Assembly: GCF_900016645.1 (NCBI RefSeq)
Contig: NZ_CDGJ01000066.1
DNA: 64,000 bases
Source of the DNA: Acididesulfobacillus acetoxydans
Lineage (GTDB): Bacteria > Bacillota > Desulfitobacteriia > Desulfitobacteriales > Desulfitobacteriaceae
Strand: one strand, 5' to 3'
Positions 32,768-40,755 of this stretch are shown in pieces. The notes under the pieces were generated by a model that searched no databases, had not been told where the DNA came from, and saw only the letters and a list, made by a program, of their open reading frames with translations. Each line of letters begins with the position of its first letter. Position 1 is the first letter of the stretch. Position numbers and translations under genes: made by a program.

Positions 32768-33949
32768 ATGATTCGCAATCTCATACGCGTTATCATCACC
32801 CTACTGTTTGGGGCTTTGGGTTTCTATCTTGACTACATGTTTTTACGCCTTAATGTGCTGAAGTCTTTAGGCTGGCAGTCGCCCTCGACTGCTCTTTGGA
32901 CTTACGTCGCCATGATCCTGATCTTCGCTGTGGTGGGCTTCTTGCTGGCCCCCGGCAGCATTCGCGGGTTCCTGAGCCTGGTCAAATGGATGGATTCCCG
33001 GCTTCAGAAGATCCCGACTCACGATTTAATGGGCGGAGTAATGGGGGTCATCATTGGACTTATTATTTCCAGCTTGTTCAGTACCTCGTTCATTAGTATT
33101 CATTTTTTCGGGCCGCTGCTGTCCATCATTTTGAGCCTCGTGCTGGCGTACCTGGGCTGGACGCTCGGCGCCCGCCGCAAAGAAGAAGTTCTCAGCTTTC
33201 TCAATGTGTTTCCCAAGTTCAGGGACAAGGATAAACACGGGGAAAAACACAAGGAGAATGCCAACAGCAAAATGTCCGGGTCGGTCGCGGACACCGTTCC
33301 TAACTACAAAATATTGGACACGAGCGTTATTATCGATGGCCGGATAGCCGACATTGTTCAGACCGGCTTTGTGGAAGGAACGCTCCTCGTTCCCAGCTTT
33401 GTGCTTGAGGAACTTCGGCATATTGCCGATTCTTCGGACTTGCTCAAGCGCAACCGGGGCCGCAGGGGTCTGGATATCCTGAATCAGATCTCCAAAGAGA
33501 CGGGCATCAAAGTACAAATCCACGAGCAGGATTTTGAGGATATTGCCGAGGTGGACAGTAAGCTGGTTCGCTTGGGACAGGTCCTCGGGTCGCCGGTGTT
33601 GACCAACGACTATAATTTGAATAAAGTGGCGGAATTGCAGGGTGTCAAAGTACTCAATATCAATGAATTGGCCAATGCCGTCAAACCGGTCGTCCTGCCG
33701 GGTGAAGAGATGCTGGTTCAGGTCATGAAAGAAGGCAAGGAGCCCGGCCAGGGTGTCGCTTATCTCGACGACGGGACCATGATTGTGGTGGACATGGGGC
33801 GGCGTTTCATGGGACAGCACATTCCGGTCCTGGTGACGAGCGTTCTGCAAACGGCGGCCGGGCGGATGATTTTCGCCAAACCCAAGGGTTTTGGCGACAA
33901 GAAGGGAATGGGAATACCGCCTGCGGACGAGGTGAACGCGATTGGATAG
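32768..33949 (+). CDS. PIN and TRAM domain membrane protein (YacL-like)
   Basis: 393 residues from the ATG at 32768 (AAAGGAGGT upstream). Four N-terminal membrane helices (about 1-145), a charged linker, then a PIN nuclease domain (ILDTSVIIDGRIADIVQTGFVEGTLLVPSFVLEELRHIADSSD, later LTNDYNLNK) and a C-terminal TRAM domain (GQGVAYLDDGTMIVVDMGRR). Homologous to B. subtilis YacL, possibly a membrane-tethered RNase; substrate unknown. It overlaps ispD by 8 bases. Confidence 0.94.
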   Translation: MIRNLIRVIITLLFGALGFYLDYMFLRLNVLKSLGWQSPSTALWTYVAMILIFAVVGFLLAPGSIRGFLSLVKWMDSRLQKIPTHDLMGGVMGVIIGLIISSLFSTSFISIHFFGPLLSIILSLVLAYLGWTLGARRKEEVLSFLNVFPKFRDKDKHGEKHKENANSKMSGSVADTVPNYKILDTSVIIDGRIADIVQTGFVEGTLLVPSFVLEELRHIADSSDLLKRNRGRRGLDILNQISKETGIKVQIHEQDFEDIAEVDSKLVRLGQVLGSPVLTNDYNLNKVAELQGVKVLNINELANAVKPVVLPGEEMLVQVMKEGKEPGQGVAYLDDGTMIVVDMGRRFMGQHIPVLVTSVLQTAAGRMIFAKPKGFGDKKGMGIPPADEVNAIG

Positions 33950-35375
33950 TGTGGGAGTGATTATTCCCGCGGCCGGTCAAGGGACCCGGATGGGTGTCGG
34001 GGTGCACAAGCAGTTTCTCCCGCTGGCCGGAATCCCGGTTCTTGCCCACACGCTTAAAGTTTTTCAGGAAGCGGAAGGCATCAAGGAGATTGTAGTGGTA
34101 GGGGCCGGAGAGGATATCGCGCAGATTTGGGAGCTCGTACGGAGATTCCGTTTCAGTAAAGTCAGCGGGATTCCTGTTGGGGGAAGACAACGTCAAGAAT
34201 CAGTCCTAGCGGGGCTTAAGGCTCTCAGTGAGACCATCCGAACAGTGGTGGTCCATGATGGGGCCCGGCCCCTTTTAACGTTGACGGAACTGAACCGTTT
34301 CCTGGGAAAAGCGGCAGGATCTGTCGCAGCCATTATGGCTGTGCGGGTCAAGGATACCATTAAGAGAGTAGATGGGGCGGGTTGGGTACTGGAAACCCTG
34401 CCGCGCTCGGAACTTTGTTCGGTTCAGACTCCTCAAGTATTTGAGCGGCAGCTTCTGCGGGAGGCCCATCTTAAGGCCCGGGCGGCCGGCTTTGCGGCGA
34501 CCGACGACGGGGCGCTGCTGGAATGGCTGGGGCAGCCGGTGAGGGTCCTGCCCGGTTCGTTTGAAAATATCAAGATCACGACGCCCGAGGATCTCTTCTT
34601 GGCCGAGAGGATTCTCGAGAGGCGCCGTGCGGAAACCGCGGCGGCGAGCGGCGCCGCTGCCGGCGAAGAGGAAGATCCTGGGGTACATAGGACCGCCGGC
34701 ACCTCGCCAAGCGGGTATGGACAGGACCCGGCCGCAAGGGTGGGCCCCTGTGCCCAGCAGGTGGCTCCTGCCGAGGAGAAAAATCGGATGATCCGGCAGG
34801 AATCGGATTTTTTGACTGAACCGGCCGGCAAGAGATCCGAGAACTATGAAGCGCGAACTCCGCCTTTCCGGGTTGGGGTTGGTTACGATGTTCATGCCTT
34901 GGCGGACGGCCGTTCTCTGGTGCTGGGGGGAGTGAAAGTTCCTTATGCCCGGGGATTGCTTGGACATTCGGATGCCGATGTCCTCGTGCACGCGATCATG
35001 GATGCCTTGCTCGGCGCTTTGGCCCTGGGGGATCTCGGGGTTCACTTTCCGGATACGGAGGAAGAATACCGGGGAATCAGCAGCCTGGTTTTGTTGGAGC
35101 GTGTGACAGGTTTGATCAAAGAGCGGGGTTACAGGGTGGGCAACCTGGACAGTATTGTGGTTGCGCAAAAGCCCAAGCTCGCGCCCTATATCCCCGCGAT
35201 GCGGGAAAACATTGCGCGCACGCTCGCTGTCGCCCAGGACCGCGTTTCGGTCAAAGCGACCACGACCGAATGCCTGGGCTTTGCCGGCCGGGAAGAAGGG
35301 ATCGCCGCTCAGGCGGTGGTTACGCTGGTAACGGTGGCAGAAGGGAGAGAACCGAACTCCGGGGAGGAGTCTTGA
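33942..35375 (+). CDS. ispDF: Bifunctional IspD-IspF isoprenoid (MEP pathway) enzyme
   Basis: 477 residues. Residues 1-230 are IspD (MEP cytidylyltransferase: IIPAAGQGTRMG, VVHDGARPLLT, TTPEDLFLAERIL). Residues about 312-477 are IspF (MECDP synthase: GVGYDVHAL, HSDADVLVHAIMDALLGA, VSVKATTTECLGFAGREEGIAAQA). They are joined by an unusually long, low-complexity linker of about 80 residues (RRAETAAASGAAAGEEEDPG...). TTG start at 33942 with GAGGTG upstream. Fused IspDF proteins are known mainly from alpha- and epsilonproteobacteria, and some Firmicutes have them. IspE is not in the window. Confidence 0.95.
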   Translation: MDSVGVIIPAAGQGTRMGVGVHKQFLPLAGIPVLAHTLKVFQEAEGIKEIVVVGAGEDIAQIWELVRRFRFSKVSGIPVGGRQRQESVLAGLKALSETIRTVVVHDGARPLLTLTELNRFLGKAAGSVAAIMAVRVKDTIKRVDGAGWVLETLPRSELCSVQTPQVFERQLLREAHLKARAAGFAATDDGALLEWLGQPVRVLPGSFENIKITTPEDLFLAERILERRRAETAAASGAAAGEEEDPGVHRTAGTSPSGYGQDPAARVGPCAQQVAPAEEKNRMIRQESDFLTEPAGKRSENYEARTPPFRVGVGYDVHALADGRSLVLGGVKVPYARGLLGHSDADVLVHAIMDALLGALALGDLGVHFPDTEEEYRGISSLVLLERVTGLIKERGYRVGNLDSIVVAQKPKLAPYIPAMRENIARTLAVAQDRVSVKATTTECLGFAGREEGIAAQAVVTLVTVAEGREPNSGEES

Positions 35376-35429
35376 CGTGCCTGGCAGCGCCGAGAAACAA
35401 ATCTACGAAAGTTTGGAGAGGATTAGTGT

Positions 35430-36902
35430 ATGGAAGTTCGCGTCAGATTTGCGCCGAGCCCCACGGGCCCGCTTCATATCGGGGGTGCCCGTTCCGCTCT
35501 TTTTAATTATCTTTTGGCCCGGAGATCCGGGGGGACTTTCATCGTACGCAGCGAGGATACGGATTTGGAACGTTCCAGCCGTGCTTCGGAGGAGAATATT
35601 CTGGCAGCCTTACGCTGGCTGGGTATCCAATGGAACGAAGGAATTGAGGTGGGGGGGGGATACGGACCCTACCGGCAAACAGAGCGCCTTGCCCTGTATA
35701 AAGAGCACACGGATAAGTTGCTGGCAAGCGGCCGGGCCTATCACTGTTATTGTAGCGAAGAAGAGTTGGAAGAGGAACGCCGGGAATTGAGCGCCCGCGG
35801 GGAGACGCCGCACTATCGGGGCAAATGCCGGCATTTGACAGCGCAAGAGCGGGCGCGCTATGAAGCGGAAGGGCGCCAACCGGTGGTCAGGTTCCGGGTC
35901 CCCGCCGGCAAAAAGATTGTTGTTCACGACTTGGTGCGGGGAGAGGTCGTGTTTGACAGCGACGGCATCGGGGATTTTATCATCGTCAAATCCGATGGTA
36001 TTCCTACCTACAATTTTGCCGTCGTGGTGGATGACACCACGATGAAAGTAACCCACGTGATCCGGGGGGAAGAGCACCTTTCCAATACCCCCAACCAAGT
36101 TTTGCTCTACGAAGCCTTGGGCTTTCCTGTGCCGCAGTTTGCCCATATCTCCCTCATTCTCAATACAGAGGGCAGGAAAATGAGCAAGCGGGACGGTGAT
36201 ACGGCGGTCATCGATTACCGGAAAAAAGGATACCTGCCCGAGGCGGTGATCAACTTCATCGCCTTGATGGGCTGGGCTCCGTCCGGCGAGGAGGAGTTTT
36301 ATTCGATCGACCGGCTGGCCGAGGCCTTTTCTTTGGACCGGGTGTCCAAAAGCCCGGCGGTCTTTGATGTGAACAAGCTCAACTGGATCAATGCTCATTA
36401 TATCAGGGAGGCGTCGGTGCAGCGCCTGTCGGAATTGGCTCTCCCTCATTTGCGGGAGGCCGGGCTTTTTCCGGAAGAGCCTTTGAGTCAGGAACAATCC
36501 CGCTGGTTGGAAGGATTTGTGACGGCCGTTAGAGATCACCTGGATTATTTAGCTCAGGTGAAGGATTATATTCATTATTTTTCCGGAGCGGAGGTGCCGG
36601 CTCCAGATCCTGAGGCGGAGGAGATCCTGCGGGGAGAACAGGTACCCGCCGTTTTGGCTTTGTTCAGGGCCAAGATCCTAGAGGCGGCAGACCTCAGCGC
36701 CGAGAACTGCAAGGCCATTCTGAAGCAGATTACCAAGGAATTAAAGTTATCCGGCAAGCTCGTCTATATGCCGGTCCGCATCGCTCTCACCGGCCAAAAA
36801 CACGGGCCCGAGATCGATCGCATCATCTCCCTGTTGGGACGGGAAAATGTCTTGGCCCGGTTGGCGAGCAGTGAGCTTGGACGTGTCCCCGGGGGAGTCT
36901 AA
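35430..36902 (+). CDS. gltX: Glutamyl-tRNA synthetase
   Basis: 490 residues. Class I synthetase with the HIGH-type motif PSPTGPLHIGGARSALF at the N-terminus and KMSKRDGDT near residue 250. A cysteine-bearing insertion (CYCSEEELEEERRELSARGETPHYRGKCRH) corresponds to the zinc-binding region of many bacterial GluRS. It charges tRNA-Glu (and often tRNA-Gln for later amidation). ATG preceded by GGAGAGGATTAGTGT. Confidence 0.97.
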   Translation: MEVRVRFAPSPTGPLHIGGARSALFNYLLARRSGGTFIVRSEDTDLERSSRASEENILAALRWLGIQWNEGIEVGGGYGPYRQTERLALYKEHTDKLLASGRAYHCYCSEEELEEERRELSARGETPHYRGKCRHLTAQERARYEAEGRQPVVRFRVPAGKKIVVHDLVRGEVVFDSDGIGDFIIVKSDGIPTYNFAVVVDDTTMKVTHVIRGEEHLSNTPNQVLLYEALGFPVPQFAHISLILNTEGRKMSKRDGDTAVIDYRKKGYLPEAVINFIALMGWAPSGEEEFYSIDRLAEAFSLDRVSKSPAVFDVNKLNWINAHYIREASVQRLSELALPHLREAGLFPEEPLSQEQSRWLEGFVTAVRDHLDYLAQVKDYIHYFSGAEVPAPDPEAEEILRGEQVPAVLALFRAKILEAADLSAENCKAILKQITKELKLSGKLVYMPVRIALTGQKHGPEIDRIISLLGRENVLARLASSELGRVPGGV

Positions 36903-36910
36903 AATGCATA

Positions 36911-36940
36911 TTGTATTCAGGTATGAAGGTATGGTATACT
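36911..36940 (+). promoter_or_regulatory. Promoter of the MFS exporter leader
   Basis: TTGTAT at 36911-36916, 18 bases, TATACT at 36935-36940. The expected start near 36947 gives a 450-base leader before the exporter gene. A perfect ATACGCC-A-GGCGTAT inverted repeat at 36987-37001, bracketed by AGTCAG/CTGACT, would form the first hairpin of the leader. Confidence 0.65.
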
Positions 36941-37024
36941 ACAAAGGTACGCAGCAGAGAGTCAGAAGTAATCCTGTGAAAGACTCATACGCCAGGCGTA
37001 TCTGACTGAAAGGAGGCTTGACCC

Positions 37025-37150
37025 ATGACGGCGCTCATTGGCATTGAAGTGTTTTGCCGTAAGTTCGGCTTTGCTGGTTTTGGCGCAAGTTCATATGTCG
37101 GCCTTCGCAACAGGGAACCGAGAACCGATCTAAGAACCGATCTGATGTGA
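37025..37150 (+). CDS. Leader peptide candidate, 41 aa
   Basis: ATG at 37025 follows AAAGGAGG at the ideal 8-base distance and opens a 41-codon frame (begins MTALIGIEVFCRKFGF, ends with a duplicated RTDL). No family is recognised. The strong ribosome-binding site, position in the leader and two terminators downstream suggest a translated leader peptide that controls the MFS exporter by attenuation, as for several antibiotic-inducible exporters. Inference from layout only. Confidence 0.5.
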   Translation: MTALIGIEVFCRKFGFAGFGASSYVGLRNREPRTDLRTDLM

Positions 37151-37187
37151 TGTAGGGAATTGGGTCAAATGGCTCGCCGGTAACGTT

Positions 37188-37221
37188 AAGTCGCGGGGTC
37201 GCAAGATTCCGTGACTTTTTT
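37188..37221 (+). terminator. First intrinsic terminator in the exporter leader
   Basis: 9-bp stem with one G-U pair (AAGTCGCGG with CCGTGACTT, loop of 12) followed by TTTTTT, starting 38 bases after the leader ORF stop. Confidence 0.75.
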
Positions 37222-37299
37222 GGTTTCGCGCTTCTGAGCACTATTATTTTGGTACTCCGGAGTCGGCCCCTGGTTTGTCTGCCTTCGAACGGCCAAAGA

Positions 37300-37356
37300 A
37301 AGTCATGGATCCCCTCTGAGCTCTTATGCCAGAGGCGGGCCATGACTTATTTTTTA
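37300..37356 (+). terminator. Second intrinsic terminator in the exporter leader
   Basis: Outer stem AAGTCATGG (37300-37308) with CCATGACTT (37340-37348) and inner stem CCTCTG/CAGAGG, followed by ATTTTTT. It lies 42 bases before the exporter ATG, so read-through is needed to express the gene. Confidence 0.8.
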
Positions 37357-37397
37357 GATATTTTATGTGGATAGGAAAAAGAGAGTGGAGGGGTAGC

Positions 37398-38669
37398 ATG
37401 TTTCGCGGCTTGCTTAAGCCCTATAAAGGGCTGCCGAAAGAAGTTTACATTATCTTTATCGCCAGGATTGTCAACGCTTTGGGCTGTTTCGTCATGCCCC
37501 TGTTGACCTTGATCCTGACAGAAAAGGTTGGGTTGTCGAAAGAAGCGGCGGGACTGTACATAAGTGCGGCAGGGTTTCTGTATATGCCCGCATCGATGTT
37601 GGGGGGGAAGCTGGCAGACAGTTTCGGCCGCAAGAATCTGATCGTGATTTGCAGTTTCTTGGGGGCGGCCCTTTATATTGTCTGCGGTATGCTGGGGCCC
37701 TCAATGGTCATGGTGTCTGTTCTGATGTTGGCGGGGGCGTTCATGGCTATGGCCGATCCGGCCAATGTCTCGCTCCTGGCAGATCTGACAACCCCGGAAA
37801 ACCGCAACGGAGCCTACTCTCTCATTTATATGGGATGGAATATCGGTTTTGCGGTCGGACCTGTTCTGGGGGGGATGCTTTTCCAAAATCACCTGTCCTT
37901 GGTCTTTATCGGCGACGCGGCGACAGCCTTGCTGGCTTTGAGCCTGGTGGTGTTCTTTGTCAAGGATACCCTGCACCGCACGCGGGAGGAGATCGGCGAT
38001 GAGGGCCGGCGCTGGGAACGCCGGGAGGAGGGATCGATTTTCAGCGTGCTCTTCAAGCGGCCGATTCTCCTCTACTTTGCCTTCATCATTTTTGGCTATA
38101 ATTTCACTTATGCCCAATGGGCTTTTCTCCTGCCCATGCAGGCCGTCCGGGATTTCGGAGCCGCCGGGGCCAGATATTTCGGGTTGGTGGCGGCTTTTAA
38201 CGGCTTAATCGTGATGATTTTCACCCCCGTACTAACCAGGATGACGGTTCGGCTCAAAAATATACGCCGCATGGTTTTGAGCGGGATTTTTTACGCTGTC
38301 GGCTTTGGTCTCTTGGGAGTCGTGGAATCCTTGCCCTTGATATTCGTCTGTGCTTTTATCTTTACCATCGGTGAAATTGTGCTTTCCATCAGTGCGATTC
38401 CTTTCTTAGTCAACCATACCCCTGCTTCGCACCGAGGACGGATGAATGCGCTGATTCCGACCATTATGGGGTTGGGCTATACCCTGGGGCCTTTGGGGAT
38501 GGGACAGATGCTGAGATATGTCACGATGGCAACGGGCTGGCTTCTGGCCGCCGGCTTAACTTTGGTCTGCGTTTTGCTTATGTACGGGTTGGAAAAGTAT
38601 GATGACCGTCACTCGGCGGAAGATTTTGTCCTCACGGCCGAGAAGCCGGCGGACCAAACGGCGCTTTAA
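37398..38669 (+). CDS. MFS multidrug exporter-like transporter
   Basis: 423 residues, about twelve membrane helices. The signature GKLADSFGRKNLIVICSFLG between helices 2 and 3 and the motif C-like GWNIGFAVGPVLGG in helix 5 point to the drug:H+ antiporter families. ATG at 37398 has GGAGGGG 8 bases upstream; upstream frame to 37326 lies in the terminator and is rejected. Placed behind a long attenuator-like leader. Convergent with, and overlapping by 4 bases, the YvlD-like gene. Confidence 0.92.
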   Translation: MFRGLLKPYKGLPKEVYIIFIARIVNALGCFVMPLLTLILTEKVGLSKEAAGLYISAAGFLYMPASMLGGKLADSFGRKNLIVICSFLGAALYIVCGMLGPSMVMVSVLMLAGAFMAMADPANVSLLADLTTPENRNGAYSLIYMGWNIGFAVGPVLGGMLFQNHLSLVFIGDAATALLALSLVVFFVKDTLHRTREEIGDEGRRWERREEGSIFSVLFKRPILLYFAFIIFGYNFTYAQWAFLLPMQAVRDFGAAGARYFGLVAAFNGLIVMIFTPVLTRMTVRLKNIRRMVLSGIFYAVGFGLLGVVESLPLIFVCAFIFTIGEIVLSISAIPFLVNHTPASHRGRMNALIPTIMGLGYTLGPLGMGQMLRYVTMATGWLLAAGLTLVCVLLMYGLEKYDDRHSAEDFVLTAEKPADQTAL

Positions 38670-39007
38670 CGGAGAAGCCTCAAGGTTTTGGCCAGCCAAT
38701 TCACCAAGGAAATGAGAAGAGCGGCTAAAAAGGCGACGCCAAAGCCCGGAATAACCAGACCCGGCAGAAAGACAGCTGTGAGCATCAGCATCCAGGTATT
38801 GACCACTAAAGTAAAGAGTCCCACGGTGAGCAAGTTCAAAGGGAACGTTAATAGGATGAGCAGGGGGCGCAGGAAGAAGTTGACCAGAGTCAGAACGAAA
38901 CCGGCCCAGAGGTAAGTCCAGGGAGTGGCCGCATGTATGGGCAGAACCTGAGCGGCCAGATAGAAAGCCGTGGTATTGACGAGGAAAGTCCAGAGTTGGC
39001 GGCGCAT
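38666..39007 (-). CDS. YvlD-type four-helix membrane protein (phage holin family 4)
   Basis: 113 residues almost entirely of four hydrophobic helices with polar turns (LVNFFLRPLLILLTFPLNLLTVGLFTLVVNTWMLMLTAVFLPGLVIPGFG), the pattern of the Mycobacterial 4-TMS holin/YvlD family. In Bacillus, YvlD is made from an envelope-stress operon with YvlB and YvlC. Here it ends an analogous operon with a SHOCT-like protein and a DUF2089 protein. Confidence 0.88.
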   Translation of the reverse strand: MRRQLWTFLVNTTAFYLAAQVLPIHAATPWTYLWAGFVLTLVNFFLRPLLILLTFPLNLLTVGLFTLVVNTWMLMLTAVFLPGLVIPGFGVAFLAALLISLVNWLAKTLRLLR

Positions 39008-39064
39008 CGAATCCCTCCGTTACTGACGTTATCTCAATTCCTCCGAGGCGGCGGTTCCGCGAGC

Positions 39065-39358
39065 CTACTTGAGGGCGAGGTAAACTCTGACCCCCGACGC
39101 CTCCACGTCGACAAGCCTCAAGCCCTTGTGGCGGCGCAAGTCTTGCAGTATCTCGGTACTGACCCCGTGAAGGTTCTTGGGGAGTGGGATGCCGCGGTAC
39201 GGATAAGCCCACTTCCGCCACACCCTTTCCCCGAGCCAGACAAAGCTGCCGAGGGCCCCCAGGAAATCTTCCAGAACGAATAAAGGCACGGGCAGAGAGA
39301 TTCGCGGAAACCCGGGTGTTTTGAGGCCGATGATCAGGAAAGTGGCCTTATTCCACAC
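39065..39358 (-). CDS. Small hypothetical protein in the DUF2089-YvlD operon
   Basis: 97 residues from GTG at 39358 (MWNKATFLIIGLKTPGFPRISLPVPLFVLEDFLGALG...). It overlaps the preceding gene's stop. A weakly hydrophobic middle segment, followed by a basic stretch (VWRKWAYPYRG) and a C-terminal EILQDLRRHKGLRLVDVEASGVRVYLALK, suggests a small membrane-associated protein. Not recognised; the operon position supports that it is real. The ribosome-binding site is weak (AAGGTCGAAG). Confidence 0.6.
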   Translation of the reverse strand: MWNKATFLIIGLKTPGFPRISLPVPLFVLEDFLGALGSFVWLGERVWRKWAYPYRGIPLPKNLHGVSTEILQDLRRHKGLRLVDVEASGVRVYLALK

Positions 39359-39836
39359 AGACTTCGACCTTGACCTTTCCTTGGTATTCATCTTCAGTCT
39401 CGATATCCACCAGTTTTCCGTCTGTTCCCTGCTCCAGCAGCCGGACCAGCTCCTCGATATTGATGTCGTAGGGGTCAAGCCCTTTTTTCTCCATTTCTGC
39501 CCGGGCTTCGGCAGGAATGAAAGCCAAGGCATAGCGGGCGAGCTTGGAAGCGGACTTGATCAGACTGAACGGAATGTTGACATTGACTTTGTTGCTCTTG
39601 TCCCCGGTGACGCGAACCCTCAAAAAGTGTTCGGCGGCTGAGGAAGTGGCGCCGCCATGAGTCTCTTGGTCTTGGGCCTGATCCTTGGGGGCCGAGCCGG
39701 CTCTGCGTTGACCGAGATACGGTTCGCCATCTTGCCCCTCATCAAAGGCTTTAAGCAGCTCCATTCCTTCGGCGGCGCTAATTTTTCCTTCTTGAATCAT
39801 CTCCAGAACCTTCAATTTCTCTTCGTTCATGATCAT
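39348..39836 (-). CDS. SHOCT-like domain protein (YvlB-related)
   Basis: 162 residues. The N-terminus EEKLKVLEMIQEGKISAAEGMELLKAF is the short SHOCT-like helical hairpin found at the start of YvlB/DUF4097-type proteins. A linker is followed by a domain with LRVRVTGDKSNKVNVNIPFSLIKSASKLARYALAFIPAEA. It ends with an acidic strand pair (VDIETEDEYQGKVKVEVCVE). AAAGGA lies 6 bases before the ATG at 39836. Probably an envelope-stress or membrane-associated regulator; function unproven. Confidence 0.8.
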   Translation of the reverse strand: MIMNEEKLKVLEMIQEGKISAAEGMELLKAFDEGQDGEPYLGQRRAGSAPKDQAQDQETHGGATSSAAEHFLRVRVTGDKSNKVNVNIPFSLIKSASKLARYALAFIPAEARAEMEKKGLDPYDINIEELVRLLEQGTDGKLVDIETEDEYQGKVKVEVCVE

Positions 39837-40057
39837 CGTCAATCCTTTCGTTTTTCTCGCCGGGGCGCTTTAATGACCCGCCTCGTCTCAACTTTTGACG
39901 CCTTGCGCCCGGGCGGACTCTCCTTGGCCCCCAAAAGGTTCACTAAACACTTCCGACGTTCGCCCGTGGTCACGGTGTCGCCGAGATTTAACCGCAAGCC
40001 TCGCTGAGATAAGCGCCGGGTCAGCCGAGGTTTAGCCGCCGGTGATGCCCTTAGGAT

Positions 40058-40444
40058 CTAGCGTCTGCCTCTTAATTGCCTGGCCGCCTCTTGGGCGGAG
40101 AGCTCCCCGCGCTCCAAAGCGATCAGGATCTCTTGCCTGCGCTCACTCTCTTCCGGAGTGTGGATCCCGGCCTTGTCGGGACCGTAACCCAAAGCCTCGA
40201 TCACGCTGTCCAGGCGGCTGCGCACCGTGGGATAGGAGATTCCCAAGACTTTTTCTACTTCTTTAATGTTGCCCCGGCACCTAATGAAAGCCTCCACGAA
40301 TTCCAATTGTTCGGTGGGCAGCCGGCAAAACTTGCACGACGAAAACTCTCCTTCAACCTTGGTCGGACAGTGGGTGCAGGCGAGCTTAGTGATGATCAGT
40401 TCGTGGCTGCACACCGGACAACGATGGGGTATGCGATAGGACAT
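40058..40444 (-). CDS. DUF2089 family zinc-ribbon/HTH protein
   Basis: 128 residues from the ATG at 40444 (GAGAGGTGATTCC upstream). A zinc ribbon (CPVCSHELIITKLACTHC) and a further CxxC (CKFC) precede a sigma-70-region-4-like helix-turn-helix (EFVEAFIRCRGNIKEVEKVLGISYPTVRSRLDSVIEALGY). The C-terminal ERRQEILIALERGELSAQEAARQLRG is SHOCT-like. A likely transcriptional regulator heading this operon. The frame continues upstream through the repeat array to 40702, which is non-coding. Confidence 0.88.
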   Translation of the reverse strand: MSYRIPHRCPVCSHELIITKLACTHCPTKVEGEFSSCKFCRLPTEQLEFVEAFIRCRGNIKEVEKVLGISYPTVRSRLDSVIEALGYGPDKAGIHTPEESERRQEILIALERGELSAQEAARQLRGRR

Positions 40445-40477
40445 GGAATCACCTCTCAAGAACTTTCCAAAGGCATT

Positions 40478-40613
40478 TGTTTGACACAGGCAGTCGTCTG
40501 ACACAGGCAGTCGTCTGACAAAGGTATTCGTCTGACAAAGGTATTCGTCTGACAAAGGTATTCGTCTGACACAGGCAGTCGTCTGACAAAAGTATTCGTC
40601 TGACAAAGGTATT
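40478..40613 (-). repeat. 17-bp tandem repeats in the DUF2089 operon leader
   Basis: Eight units of 17 bp in two variants: TCGTCTGACAAAGGTAT and TCGTCTGACACAGGCAG (plus strand). They are ordered as two B, three A, one B, two A, the first unit being degenerate. The array lies between the promoter at 40687-40715 and the start codon, so it is transcribed. The minus-strand core ACCTTTGTC equals the core of the 19-bp array at 485-815. The period is not a multiple of three. Confidence 0.88.
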
Positions 40614-40686
40614 TGCCCGGTATTCGATCGATACCAGCCCTTATATACCAACAACCCTTGTCGGAGCGGCCGCCTTTTCTGCTCTA

Positions 40687-40715
40687 AGAATAACAGAGCC
40701 ACTTAATTATGTCAA
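40687..40715 (-). promoter_or_regulatory. Sigma-A promoter of the DUF2089 operon
   Basis: Minus strand: TTGACA (40715-40710), 17 bases, TATTCT (40692-40687). It gives a leader of about 235 bases that contains the 17-bp repeat array. Confidence 0.8.
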
Positions 40716-40725
40716 TAGTTTAGTT

Positions 40726-40755
40726 AACAATATTAATAGATATATTAATATTGTT
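40726..40755. promoter_or_regulatory. Perfect AT-rich palindromic operator candidate
   Basis: Twelve-base arms AACAATATTAAT and ATTAATATTGTT with a 6-base spacer, centred about 28 bases upstream of the minus-strand -35. It stands out from the GC-rich surroundings. It is a good candidate binding site for an activator or repressor, possibly the DUF2089 protein itself. On the other side, 40761-40998 holds only a small hairpin (TGCGACC/GGTCGCA around 40948-40968) before the DUF948 gene. Confidence 0.7.

Noticed and set aside
40478..40702. N-terminal extension of the DUF2089 protein through the repeats
   Set aside because: The 17-bp period rotates the frame, giving irregular CQTNTFVRR-like peptides. 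A promoter lies inside the extension and a good ribosome-binding site precedes the internal ATG at 40444.
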